NCBI GenBank assembly: GCA_944380605.1
Contig: CALWIA010000010.1
Location: forward strand, 124,001 to 188,000
DNA: 64,000 nt
Direction: 5' to 3'
Origin: an uncultured Lachnospiraceae bacterium
GTDB lineage: Bacteria; Bacillota; Clostridia; Lachnospirales; Lachnospiraceae
A model generated the notes under the pieces. That model had not been told where the DNA came from. It did no database searches and saw only the letters and a list, made by a program, of their open reading frames with translations. Position numbers and translations under genes: made by a program. The number at the start of each line of letters is the position of its first letter. Position 1 is the first letter of the stretch. Shown one piece after another: positions 18,236 to 26,461 of the stretch.

Positions 18236-19288
18236 TTACAGAAACAGCGTGGATATATCGTTGAACAGCACCAGAATCATCAGGCACATCAGAAGGGCCA
18301 TGCCCGCCAGATGCACCATGCCTTCTTTTTCCTTGTCAATGGGCTTTCCCCGCACCGCTTCAATCAGAAGGAAGACCAGACGTCCCCCATCCAGCGCCGG
18401 AATGGGCAGCAGGTTCATCACTCCCAGATTGGCGCTTAACAGCACGCAGAGATTGGCCACGTTCAGCAGCATCACGTCCCAGCCGTAGGTAATGGTCTCT
18501 TCCACGGTGTCGTCGATGATGCTGACCATCCGCACCGGGCCGGCCATATCGTCGGCTCCGATCTGTCCGCGGACCATCATACCCAGGCTCTTGATCACCA
18601 CTTTCACCCAATAGCAGACCTCGTAGGTTCCGTATTTCAGCACCGTACCGGCGCTGTCTGCCGGCTGCCGGTAGCCGCTGACTTCGATGCCCAGCATATA
18701 GCCGCCGTTTTCCTCTGAATATTTCGGGGTCACCAGGGCTGTCCGGGTCTCATAGGTCCCGTCTTCCAGCGGACGTTTGTACTCCACCGTCACCGGATTT
18801 ACCGGATCCGTCAGCATATGCAGCGTCACATCCCGGTAAATCACCACCGGTTCCCCATCCATGGCGGTAATGATGTCTCCCGCCTGCATGCCCTGCTCCT
18901 GGGCGGAAAATCCGTCCAGCACGCCGATCAGCTGGGGAGAGTCATAGCCTGCCGCCCGCACCAGCACCAGCGCCAGCACCCAGGCCAGCAGAAAGTTGAA
19001 CACCGGACCGGCGGCAATGACCGCGATCCGCGCCCACACCGGCTTGTTGTTGAACGCCCTGGGATCCGTTTCATTTTCATCCTCTCCCAGCATCATGCAG
19101 GAGCCGCCGAAAGGCAGGATCTTTATGGAATACCGGGTTTCCCCTTTTACAAAGCTGCAGAGCCTGGGGCCCATGCCGATGGAAAATTCCACCACTCCGA
19201 TACCGCACTTTTTTGCCAGCAGAAAATGGCCGAATTCATGAATCAGGATGATCAGGCCGAATACCAGTATCGCGATCAGAATGCTCAT
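18236..19288 (-). CDS. rseP: RIP metalloprotease RseP (site-2 protease)
   Basis: A 350-residue intramembrane zinc protease. HEFGH at residues 17-21 is the zinc site, a PDZ domain lies in the middle (about 110-190), and the second metal region NLLPIPALDGGRL is near 290. In relatives it cleaves anti-sigma factors. It is the last of the pyrH-to-rseP series; in related genomes ispG normally comes next, while here a terminator and the hyp operon intervene. The ribosome site before the ATG (CAGGTAAC) is weak. Confidence 0.95.
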   Translation of the reverse strand: MSILIAILVFGLIILIHEFGHFLLAKKCGIGVVEFSIGMGPRLCSFVKGETRYSIKILPFGGSCMMLGEDENETDPRAFNNKPVWARIAVIAAGPVFNFLLAWVLALVLVRAAGYDSPQLIGVLDGFSAQEQGMQAGDIITAMDGEPVVIYRDVTLHMLTDPVNPVTVEYKRPLEDGTYETRTALVTPKYSEENGGYMLGIEVSGYRQPADSAGTVLKYGTYEVCYWVKVVIKSLGMMVRGQIGADDMAGPVRMVSIIDDTVEETITYGWDVMLLNVANLCVLLSANLGVMNLLPIPALDGGRLVFLLIEAVRGKPIDKEKEGMVHLAGMALLMCLMILVLFNDISTLFL

Positions 19289-19295
19289 ACATCTG

Positions 19296-20435
19296 TTACC
19301 TGCTTTCTAAAAAATCATAGACAAAAGCTTCTGTCTCTAAAATCTCCTCCACCGAGGGATCCGGAACCGGCGCATGACGCTCCATGGCCGCCTGGATCAT
19401 TTCCGTAATCTCCAGATAGGAAATCCGCCGGTTTAAAAATTCCCGCACCGCGTACTCATTGGCCGCGTTGAACACGGTAGGCATGGTGCCTCCCGTCCGC
19501 CCGGCCGCATACGCCAGCGCCAGTCCCGGGAAATTTTCCAAATCCGGTTTTTCAAAAGTGATCTGGTTCAAAGACCAGAAATCCAGCCGTTCTCCCGCCA
19601 GATACCTCCGTTCCGGATAGTACAGCGCGTACTGAATCGGCAGCTTCATATCCGGCGTGCCCAGCTGCGCCATCACCGCTCCATCAGCAAACTCCACCAT
19701 GGAGTGAATCACGCTCTGAGGCTGAACCACCACCTGAATCTGATCAAAATCCACGTCAAACAGCCACCGGGCTTCCATAACTTCCAGTCCCTTGTTGACC
19801 ATAGTAGACGAATCGATGGTGATCTTGGCGCCCATGGTCCAGTTGGGGTGCTTCAAGGCGTCCTCCACCTGTATTCCCCGCATCTGTTCACGGGTTCTTC
19901 CCCGGAAGGGGCCGCCGGAAGCCGTCAGAAGAATCCGGCTCGCCGGGTTTTGGTTCTCCCCGTGCAGGCACTGGAAAATCGCGCTGTGCTCGCTGTCCAC
20001 CGGCAGAATCCGGACTCCCAGCTTCTGGGCCAGCGGCATGATGATGTGGCCGGCCGTCACCAGCGTTTCTTTGTTTGCCAGGGCGATGTCTTTGCCCGCT
20101 TCCATAGCCGCGATGGTGGGACGGATTCCGATCATGCCCACCACGGCGGTCACCGTCAGGTCCGCCGAAGGCTCCGCGGCCGCTTCTATCAGGCCTTCCA
20201 TGCCGGAAACGATCCGCACCGGCAGATCCGCGGTCCGGACCCGCAGTTCCGCCGCCTTTTCTTCCTGCCAGACACAGGCAAGCGCCGGCCGGAATTCCCG
20301 GATCTGCTCCTCCAGTTTTTCGATATTGCTCCCCGCAGCCAGGGCCGTCACCTGGATGTCCCCGTTCTGCCGGACCACTTCCAGCGTCTGTGTTCCTATG
20401 GAACCTGTAGACCCAAGTATTGAAATACGCTTCAT
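19296..20435 (-). CDS. dxr: 1-deoxy-D-xylulose 5-phosphate reductoisomerase
   Basis: A 379-residue MEP-pathway enzyme (IspC), which makes methylerythritol phosphate with NADPH. The NADPH site GSTGSIGTQTLE is at the N-terminus, and the catalytic/metal region reads PVDSEHSAIFQ and TASGGPFRG. AGGAGGACATC precedes its ATG. It lies between cdsA and rseP in the conserved order. Confidence 0.97.
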   Translation of the reverse strand: MKRISILGSTGSIGTQTLEVVRQNGDIQVTALAAGSNIEKLEEQIREFRPALACVWQEEKAAELRVRTADLPVRIVSGMEGLIEAAAEPSADLTVTAVVGMIGIRPTIAAMEAGKDIALANKETLVTAGHIIMPLAQKLGVRILPVDSEHSAIFQCLHGENQNPASRILLTASGGPFRGRTREQMRGIQVEDALKHPNWTMGAKITIDSSTMVNKGLEVMEARWLFDVDFDQIQVVVQPQSVIHSMVEFADGAVMAQLGTPDMKLPIQYALYYPERRYLAGERLDFWSLNQITFEKPDLENFPGLALAYAAGRTGGTMPTVFNAANEYAVREFLNRRISYLEITEMIQAAMERHAPVPDPSVEEILETEAFVYDFLESR

Positions 20436-20450
20436 GATGTCCTCCTGCTT

Positions 20451-21251
20451 TTACCGAAGAAACGTTATGGCAAAATAAATGGCCGGCGCCGTAAAAATCA
20501 TGCTGTCAAACCGGTCCAGCACGCCGCCGTGGCCCGGAATCAAATGGCCGTAGTCTTTGATCTGATGGTTGCGCTTGATGGCCGACGCCGCCAGGTCTCC
20601 CACCTGGGAAATCACCGCCGCGATGCCGCAGGCGGCGGCACAGGCCAGATCCGGGTCATCCACCGCCATCATCTGATGGCCGATGACCTGGGCGTAGAGA
20701 AACCCCAGCACAGCGGCGCCAACCGCTCCGCCGATGGCTCCCTCCACCGTCTTTTTCGGGCTCAGCACCGGAGCCAGCTTATGCCGGCCAAACAGACGGC
20801 CGGCGCAGTAGGCGCAGGTATCGCAGCCCCAGGAACTTAAAAAAATCAGCCAGACCAGATAGCCGCCGTCAGGCATCAGCCGGACCTGATACAGGTAGGA
20901 AAGCATCACCGCCACGTAGAACAGGCCGAAAAAGGCGGCCATAATCTCTTCGGTTTTGTATTTGGGAAAGGTAAACACGTAGATGCTCATCAGAAGCATC
21001 AGCGCCGCTATGGCCATCAGCGTCACATACTGCTGGCCGTGAAGCCCCAGCAGCGTATAGTAGAATACGCACGCCGCGTATCCCACCGCCGCCAGAGGCG
21101 TTTTTTCGATCTTCATGACCCGGTACAGTTCAAACAGGCCCACAAGGGAAACGGCCATGGTAACGGCAAACAGCAAAAAGCCGCCGGTTCCCACCACCGC
21201 AATCGCCAGAATCACCAGCACGATTCCGCTGATCAGACGTTTCGCAAACAT
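20451..21251 (-). CDS. cdsA: Phosphatidate cytidylyltransferase
   Basis: A 266-residue membrane enzyme that makes CDP-diacylglycerol for phospholipids. About eight helices are visible, and the C-terminal signature region SQVGDLAASAIKRN ... KDYGHLIPGHGGVLDRFDS contains the metal-binding aspartates. It follows uppS by 18 bases, with GGAGGAATCCTC before the ATG. Confidence 0.96.
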   Translation of the reverse strand: MFAKRLISGIVLVILAIAVVGTGGFLLFAVTMAVSLVGLFELYRVMKIEKTPLAAVGYAACVFYYTLLGLHGQQYVTLMAIAALMLLMSIYVFTFPKYKTEEIMAAFFGLFYVAVMLSYLYQVRLMPDGGYLVWLIFLSSWGCDTCAYCAGRLFGRHKLAPVLSPKKTVEGAIGGAVGAAVLGFLYAQVIGHQMMAVDDPDLACAAACGIAAVISQVGDLAASAIKRNHQIKDYGHLIPGHGGVLDRFDSMIFTAPAIYFAITFLR

Positions 21252-21269
21252 GAGGATTCCTCCTTCTGC

Positions 21270-21986
21270 CTATTTTCTCCCGCCGAACCGGCGCTCTCTG
21301 CCATTATACGCGACAATGGCTTTTTCTAATTCTTCCCGGTTGAAATCCGGCCAGAGACAGTCGGTAATGTAAAACTCCGTGTAGGCCAGCTGCCACAGCA
21401 GATAATTGGACAGCCGCAGTTCTCCGCTGGTGCGAATCAGCAGATCCGGGTCCGGAATGCCCGCCGTGTCCAGATAGGAGGCAAATCCCTGTTCGTCCAG
21501 CTGATCCAGCTGAATCCGGGAAGCCTTGTAGTCTTCTGCCATCTTCTTGGCGGCCCGCAGGATTTCGTCCCTTCCCCCGTAGTTGATGGCAATCACAAAG
21601 GTCATGCCCGTATTATCTCTGGTTCCTTCCACCATCTGGTCGATGCCTTCGATAATATCCGGCGCGAAACGGCTCTTTTCTCCGATCATTTTTACCCGTA
21701 CGTTATTCTCTCTGGCAATTTTCAGCAGCCGTACCATATAGAACCGGAACAGCTGCATCAGCGCTCCCACTTCTTCCGCCGACCGCTTCCAGTTCTCTGT
21801 GGAAAAGCCGTATACGGTAAAATAGGACACGCCCAGATCCGCTGCCACCCGCACCATTTTTTCCAGTGTCTCGCAGCCGGCCTTATGTCCCATGGCCCGG
21901 GGAATGCCCCGTTTTTTCGCCCAGCGTCCGTTCCCGTCCAGAATCACCGCTATATGTTTGGGTATGGTCATGTTTTCCAGATTCAT
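21270..21986 (-). CDS. uppS: Isoprenyl transferase (undecaprenyl diphosphate synthase)
   Basis: A 238-residue cis-prenyltransferase that makes the C55 lipid carrier of cell wall synthesis. The diphosphate site HIAVILDGNGRWAK, with its catalytic Asp, and GHKAGCETL are near the N-terminus; RTSGELRLSNYLLWQ is near the C-terminus. GAGGAGGGCGAC precedes the ATG. A terminator-like hairpin lies between it and frr. Confidence 0.97.
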   Translation of the reverse strand: MNLENMTIPKHIAVILDGNGRWAKKRGIPRAMGHKAGCETLEKMVRVAADLGVSYFTVYGFSTENWKRSAEEVGALMQLFRFYMVRLLKIARENNVRVKMIGEKSRFAPDIIEGIDQMVEGTRDNTGMTFVIAINYGGRDEILRAAKKMAEDYKASRIQLDQLDEQGFASYLDTAGIPDPDLLIRTSGELRLSNYLLWQLAYTEFYITDCLWPDFNREELEKAIVAYNGRERRFGGRK

Positions 21987-22013
21987 GTCGCCCTCCTCGT
22001 CAGACCCGGTCTT

Positions 22014-22037
22014 AAAAAAAGGGGCAGGTATCGCCCC
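22014..22037 (-). terminator. Intra-operon terminator between frr and uppS
   Basis: On the minus strand GGGGC, a 7-base loop, GCCCC and then seven Ts. The stem is short, so it probably lowers rather than stops read-through from pyrH-frr into uppS-cdsA-dxr-rseP. Confidence 0.6.
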
Positions 22038-22051
22038 GCCCCCGTACAGGA

Positions 22052-22606
22052 TTACACAGTCATGATTTCTTTGGTCTTTGCCTCTACTGCCTTATCCACT
22101 TTTTCGATCATCTTGTCGGTCAGCTTCTGGATCTTGTCTTCCGCCAGCTCCCGGTCGTCCTCGGAGATCTCATTGGCCTTTTCCTGCTTTTTGAATGTGT
22201 CGTTGGCGTCGCGGCGGATGTTGCGGATGGCCACTTTGGCCGCCTCGCCCTTCTTCTTCACATCTTTGGCCAGGTCTTTTCTGCGTTCCTCGGTCAGTTC
22301 CGGGAATACCAGGCGGATCATGGTGCCGTCGTTGGTGGGATTGATGCCCAGATCCGACGTGAGAATCGCCTTTTCAATGGCTTTCAGGAGACTCTTTTCC
22401 CAGGGCTGAATCACGATCATTCTGGCTTCCGGCACCGAGATGTTGCCTACCTGCTGAATTGGAGTCGGCGTACCGTAATAATCCACTCTCAGTTTGTCCA
22501 GCACATGGGGGTTGGCACGTCCCGCCCGGATCGACGCGAACTCGCTCTGCAGGTTATCCAGTGTCTTGTTCATCTTGTCCTCGTATACTTTTAACTTTTC
22601 CTCCAT
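22052..22606 (-). CDS. frr: Ribosome recycling factor
   Basis: A 184-residue RRF, full length, that splits ribosomes with EF-G after termination. The family stretch [20 protein letters not shown] and the C-terminal three-helix region ([17 protein letters not shown]) are clear. CAGGAGGGATCCC precedes the ATG. It follows pyrH by 15 bases. Confidence 0.98.
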   Translation of the reverse strand: MEEKLKVYEDKMNKTLDNLQSEFASIRAGRANPHVLDKLRVDYYGTPTPIQQVGNISVPEARMIVIQPWEKSLLKAIEKAILTSDLGINPTNDGTMIRLVFPELTEERRKDLAKDVKKKGEAAKVAIRNIRRDANDTFKKQEKANEISEDDRELAEDKIQKLTDKMIEKVDKAVEAKTKEIMTV

Positions 22607-22621
22607 GGGATCCCTCCTGAA

Positions 22622-23323
22622 TTATACGGTCACTATGGTGCCGTTTATTTTTCCCTGCATTGCGTTGGCAATGCCATCTTTCTCGTTCAAATCAAAAACC
22701 GCCATGGGCATCCGGTGCTCCATGCACATAATGGAAGCCGTCAGGTCTACCACCGCCAGCTTTTTGGCAATCACTTCTTCAATACTTACGGTGTCGTACT
22801 TTACCGCCGCCGGGTTAATCCGGGGATCGCTGTCGTACACCCCGTCAATGGACTTGGCCAGCAGGATGCAGTCCGCGTCCATTTCCACCGCTCGCAGGGT
22901 AATGCCGGTATCTGTGGAAAAATAGGGATGGCCGGTGCCGCCGGCAAAGAATACGATCTTGCCTTCCTTCAGACAGCGGTTGGCCCGGTCTTTGGAAAAC
23001 AGTTCCGTCATGGCGCCGCAGGCAAAGGGCGTAAAGATCTCCGTCTCCATGCCGGTGCTGCGGAATATCTCCGATACGTAAATGCAGTTCATCACCGTAG
23101 CCAGCATGCCGATCTGATCTGCCTTGGTCCGGTCTATGGCCGTGCTGGTGCGGCCTCTCCAGAAATTGCCTCCGCCGATGACGATTCCGATCTCTACACC
23201 GGCATCCGCTGATATTTTGACCTGGCGGGCCACTTCTTTTACCGTGTCTTCATCAAAGCCGGTTTTCTTCGGCCCTGCCAGAGCTTCTCCGCTTAATTTC
23301 AGCAGTACGCGCTTCCATTTCAT
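22622..23323 (-). CDS. pyrH: UMP kinase
   Basis: A 233-residue bacterial UMP kinase of the amino-acid kinase family. KLSGEALAG binds phosphate and GIVIGGGNFWRGR follows. It is the first gene of the series reading pyrH-frr-uppS-cdsA-dxr-rseP, behind AGAGGAGA. The usual upstream neighbours rpsB and tsf are absent. Its leader of about 235 bases contains two copies of a palindromic repeat. Confidence 0.97.
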   Translation of the reverse strand: MKWKRVLLKLSGEALAGPKKTGFDEDTVKEVARQVKISADAGVEIGIVIGGGNFWRGRTSTAIDRTKADQIGMLATVMNCIYVSEIFRSTGMETEIFTPFACGAMTELFSKDRANRCLKEGKIVFFAGGTGHPYFSTDTGITLRAVEMDADCILLAKSIDGVYDSDPRINPAAVKYDTVSIEEVIAKKLAVVDLTASIMCMEHRMPMAVFDLNEKDGIANAMQGKINGTIVTV

Positions 23324-23361
23324 GCTTTGTTGTTCTCCTCTTGTATTTTGCCGCCCTTCGC

Positions 23362-23414
23362 CCCTATATCATCTTCCAGATATCCGGCGACACTCGTGCA
23401 AGCACGGCGTCTCC
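23362..23414. repeat. 53-base direct repeat, copy 1 (pyrH-proximal)
   Basis: Copy 1 of a 53-base unit that is repeated at 23470-23522 with a single difference (A for G). On this copy the inverted-repeat partner arm is broken after GGCGTCTCC, so the hairpin is shorter. It lies about 40 bases before the pyrH start codon, within the presumed transcript leader. Confidence 0.85.
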
Positions 23415-23469
23415 CGCTACTGGCGCAGTGCGCGCTCACGAACTCCGTTCGTTCGCTCACGGGCTTGCG

Positions 23470-23530
23470 CCCTATATCATCTTCCAGATATCCGGCGACG
23501 CTCGTGCAAGCACGGCGTCTCCGGATATCT
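23470..23530. repeat. 53-base direct repeat, copy 2, with a 45-base near-perfect palindrome
   Basis: Copy 2 (23470-23522) extends into a palindrome at 23486-23530. Arms AGATATCCGG and CCGGATATCT pair over ten bases; after one mismatch GACGC/GCGTC and CGTGC/GCACG continue around an AA loop with one bulge. The spacer between the copies is itself rich in short inverted repeats (GAACTCCGTTC). It resembles a REP/BIME-type element rather than a gene. Confidence 0.85.
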
Positions 23531-23564
23531 GTCATCTGATGCACTGCTTAATGCTTTCGTGGAC

Positions 23565-23593
23565 ATTATACCACACATTCTGAAGGTTGGAAA
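23565..23593 (-). promoter_or_regulatory. Promoter of the pyrH operon
   Basis: On the minus strand TTTCCA (23588-23593), 17 bases and TATAAT (23565-23570), with TGG in front of the -10 as an extended element. The leader would be about 235 bases and includes both repeats. Confidence 0.65.
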
Positions 23594-23675
23594 GGGCGGG
23601 TTGGGGCTTTTTGGCGGACAGGGGGTGTCCGGGCCCGATCCCGGGGCTCCGCGGCTGAATTCTTTTGTTTGTATT

Positions 23676-25199
23676 TTAGTCCACCAGTTTGTCCAGTTCT
23701 TTGACGTGTTCGGTTTCGCTGGAGGTCCTGTGGTTTGCCTTGGCGGCATACTGGTTGACGGCGGTCTGGGATTTCTTAATGGGCTGCATGGTTCCGGCTC
23801 CGGCTACGCAGCCGCCGGGACAGGCCATGCCCTCTAACAGATAGCCGTTGTATTTTCCGGTCTTTGCCATCTGCATCATCTTCCGGCACTCCCGCAGGCC
23901 TTCCGCGTTGACCACCTGGATCTCCCGGTCCGGGAACCGCTTGTGAATCACGTCCACCACTGCCTTGGCCACGCCTCCGGCCACGGCGAAGTTGCGGCCG
24001 TCCGAGGAAGCGTCGTTGACGCCATCGGGATCTTCCGGCAGATTCTCAATATCCAGATGCTTCGCTTCAAAAATGCCGGCCATTTCCTCAAAGGTCAGCA
24101 CAAAGTCCACATTGCTGCGGACGCTTCTGCGCATGGCCTCCAGCTTCTTGGCCGCGCAGGGACCGATAAAGACCACTTTTCCGTTCTCGTAGCGGCTCTT
24201 GATCAGACGGGCCGTCAGCACCATCGGCGTCAGGGCCATGGAAATGCAGTCCGCGTATTCCGGGAACTGCTTTTTGGCCATCACCGACCAGGCCGGGCAG
24301 CAGGACGTGCCCATAAAGGGCAGCTTTTCCGGCACTTCCTGGACAAAATCAATGGCTTCCTGGGTGGCGCAGAGGTCGGCTCCGATGGCCACCTCAAACA
24401 CGTCGGCAAATCCCAGCTGCTTCATCGCCGCCCGCAGCTTGCCGGGCGTCACCTTGGGACCGAACTGGCCCACAAAGGCGGGCGCCACCGCCGCGTATAC
24501 CCGCTCTCCCGACTGGATCGCACGAATCACCTGGAAAATCTGGGACTTGTCGGAAATCGCGCCGAAGGGACAGGACACCAGGCACTGACCGCAGGAAACG
24601 CATTTGTCATAGTCGATATCCGCTTTTCCATTAGCGTCGGATCCAATGGCATCCACGCCGCAGGCGGCGGCGCAGGGCCGCTCCTGGATAATAATGGCAT
24701 GATAGGGGCAGGCCTGGGCGCAGCGGCCGCATTTGATGCACTTATCCTGGTCAATATGGGAACGGCCGTAGGTCCGGTCCAGGGTCACCGCGTCTTTGGG
24801 ACAGACCTCCACACAGGGATGGGCCAGACAGCCCTGGCAGCCGTCGGTGACAAACACCTTTTTCTCCGCGCAGGCGTTGCAGGCGAATTTAATCACATTG
24901 ATCAGCGGCGGCGTATAATACGTTTCCGCCTTGTCCGCCGCTTCGATATTGTCCGACAGCGGCGCGTGCTCCGCGGCGCTTCTGCAGGGCAGGCCCATGG
25001 CCAGCCGCAGGCGCTCGCCTACAATGGCCCGTTCCAGAAACACGTCATTGCGGAAATTTCCCACCTCTCCCGGAATGATTTTATAAGGCAGTTCCTCGAT
25101 CCGCTTGTCCACCGGCCATTCCGTATGGTACGCCATCCGCGCCACTTCCCGGAAAATCCGGCGGCGAATTTCCTGAATTCTTGTTTCGACTCCTCTCAT
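23676..25199 (-). CDS. Monomeric [FeFe] hydrogenase, probably group B
   Basis: A 507-residue iron-sulfur protein. The first 100 residues are a clostridial-type N-terminus, followed by ferredoxin motifs (CQGCLAHPCVEVCP, CIKCGRCAQACP, CVSCGQCLVSCP). The H-cluster domain (about 230-470) has TSCCPAW, GPCAAKKLEA and GMACPGGCVAGAGT, so all four H-cluster cysteines are present. GPC in place of the usual MPC and GAGT in place of GGGQ suggest group B, like the C. pasteurianum third hydrogenase, rather than the classical group A. The tail has lysine and glutamate-rich stretches. No hydE, hydF or hydG is in the window. AAGGAGCTGCTGCT precedes the ATG. Confidence 0.85.
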   Translation of the reverse strand: MRGVETRIQEIRRRIFREVARMAYHTEWPVDKRIEELPYKIIPGEVGNFRNDVFLERAIVGERLRLAMGLPCRSAAEHAPLSDNIEAADKAETYYTPPLINVIKFACNACAEKKVFVTDGCQGCLAHPCVEVCPKDAVTLDRTYGRSHIDQDKCIKCGRCAQACPYHAIIIQERPCAAACGVDAIGSDANGKADIDYDKCVSCGQCLVSCPFGAISDKSQIFQVIRAIQSGERVYAAVAPAFVGQFGPKVTPGKLRAAMKQLGFADVFEVAIGADLCATQEAIDFVQEVPEKLPFMGTSCCPAWSVMAKKQFPEYADCISMALTPMVLTARLIKSRYENGKVVFIGPCAAKKLEAMRRSVRSNVDFVLTFEEMAGIFEAKHLDIENLPEDPDGVNDASSDGRNFAVAGGVAKAVVDVIHKRFPDREIQVVNAEGLRECRKMMQMAKTGKYNGYLLEGMACPGGCVAGAGTMQPIKKSQTAVNQYAAKANHRTSSETEHVKELDKLVD

Positions 25200-25217
25200 A
25201 GCAGCAGCTCCTTTTCT

Positions 25218-25245
25218 TTTTTAACATGTACATATCTGTTAAAAA
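25218..25245. promoter_or_regulatory. Operator-like inverted repeat at the [FeFe] hydrogenase promoter
   Basis: TTTTTAACA (25218-25226) and TGTTAAAAA (25237-25245) are perfect nine-base arms around a 10-base spacer. The element overlaps the -10 and the expected start of transcription, where a repressor would block. The half-sites resemble those of Rex (TTGTTAA/TTAACAA) but point the opposite way, so the regulator is unknown. Confidence 0.55.
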
Positions 25246-25273
25246 TATAACGCACCCGCCGTGAAAATAGCAA
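25244..25273 (-). promoter_or_regulatory. Promoter of the [FeFe] hydrogenase gene
   Basis: On the minus strand TTGCTA (25268-25273), an 18-base spacer and TATATT (25244-25249). Confidence 0.55.
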
Positions 25274-25303
25274 GTTCTTTCTTCCGTACATTCCGAAAGG
25301 GCT

Positions 25304-26461
25304 TTATTCCTCAAAGGTTCCCTTCATCAGCCGTTCCCCGTTCCAGACGGCTTTCCGGCCGCCGGCAAAGACGTGGACCAGGTTCATTCCGTCGTCGTAT
25401 ACTGCGAAATCCGCGTCGGCGCCTTCCGCAATGGTCCCTTTGATTCCGGTCAGCCCCAGCACCCGGGCCGGATTGGCGGTAAGGAACCGCAGCGCCGTCT
25501 CCAGTTTCACGCCCCGGCCCAGAACCAGCGTCTGCAGCTGCCGGTGCAGGCTGGACGGCGACGCGTAAGTCAGGCCGATGCACTCCATCTGTTCGTTAAA
25601 CCTGGGCATACTGCCGAAGCCATCGCTGGACAGAGTCATATGCTCCGCCTCCGGATCCGCTTCCAGCACCCGCAGAATTTTATCCGCCGTCTCTTCCAGT
25701 TTCTTTTCTCCCAGCCCCGCCGTCATATCCACGGTGCCGCCCATGCCGATCCATCGGATCCCTTCTTCCAGCAGCTCTTTTGTCCGCCCGATATGGGTAG
25801 GCAGGAATTTGCTCACCGGCACGTCGCTGTGCTTGGCGGCATAAAACAGCGGATCCAGCTTTCCTTTTCCGCTTCCCACGTGAATGGTCACAAATCCGGC
25901 GCAGCCGGCCAGCATGCCGCCTCTCCTGGCCTGCACCGCCAGACGGATCAGTTCCTCCCCGGTCAGGGCGGAGCTGCGGTGGTCCGACATGGACGTCTTG
26001 ACGCCGATGATCCGGTCGATCAGCAAAATATCCCGTTCCACGCTTCCGGTCAGCACCGGCGCCGGATATCCGTAGGCGCCGGTGAGCATATAGCAGGTTA
26101 CGCCCTCTTCGCACAGCCCTCTGGCTTTGGCCAGCAGATTTTCCAGGCTTCTGGTGACGCCGTCGGTGCCTAAAAGTCCCACCGCCGTGGTCACCCCGTT
26201 TCCCAGCAGCTGCCCCGCCTGGGCCTCCGGCACCCGGCTGGCGGGCCCGTTTTCACCGCCTCCGCCGGTGATATGCTCGTGCAGATCGATGTAGCCCGGC
26301 ACCAGCCGCCGTCCCTCCATGTCCAGGATTTCCGCCTCTTCTATGCCGTCATATCCGTCGATGCGCGGCGCGATTTTCGCGATTTTATTTCCCTCAATAA
26401 GAATGTCACAGATTCCCATATGCCGCGGACTGTATACGTCCGCCCGTTTGATCAGCTTCAT
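25304..26461 (-). CDS. iadA: Isoaspartyl dipeptidase (beta-aspartyl peptidase)
   Basis: A 385-residue amidohydrolase that cleaves isoaspartyl dipeptides from damaged proteins. DLHEHITGGGGENG supplies the first metal histidines, GTDGVTRS and GAYGYP follow, SDHRSS is near the substrate site, and SSDGFGSMPRF carries the C-terminal catalytic Asp. The ATG at 26461 follows GGGAGGAACAAAG and overlaps the kinase stop (ATGA), so it is coupled to the upstream kinase gene. Six upstream codons in frame lie inside this ribosome site and were left out. Confidence 0.9.
   Translation of the reverse strand: MKLIKRADVYSPRHMGICDILIEGNKIAKIAPRIDGYDGIEEAEILDMEGRRLVPGYIDLHEHITGGGGENGPASRVPEAQAGQLLGNGVTTAVGLLGTDGVTRSLENLLAKARGLCEEGVTCYMLTGAYGYPAPVLTGSVERDILLIDRIIGVKTSMSDHRSSALTGEELIRLAVQARRGGMLAGCAGFVTIHVGSGKGKLDPLFYAAKHSDVPVSKFLPTHIGRTKELLEEGIRWIGMGGTVDMTAGLGEKKLEETADKILRVLEADPEAEHMTLSSDGFGSMPRFNEQMECIGLTYASPSSLHRQLQTLVLGRGVKLETALRFLTANPARVLGLTGIKGTIAEGADADFAVYDDGMNLVHVFAGGRKAVWNGERLMKGTFEE

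Noticed and set aside
23362..23522. Possible CRISPR array
   Set aside because: Only two copies, 53 bases long, with an internally structured spacer and no cas genes.
23320..23544. Minus-strand 74-codon frame overlapping the pyrH start
   Set aside because: It is a translation of the two palindromic repeats (the same peptide appears twice) and overlaps pyrH; no independent evidence for a gene.
25218..25245. Rex site at the [FeFe] hydrogenase promoter
   Set aside because: Half-sites are in reverse order compared with the Rex palindrome, so I call it only an inverted repeat of unknown regulator.
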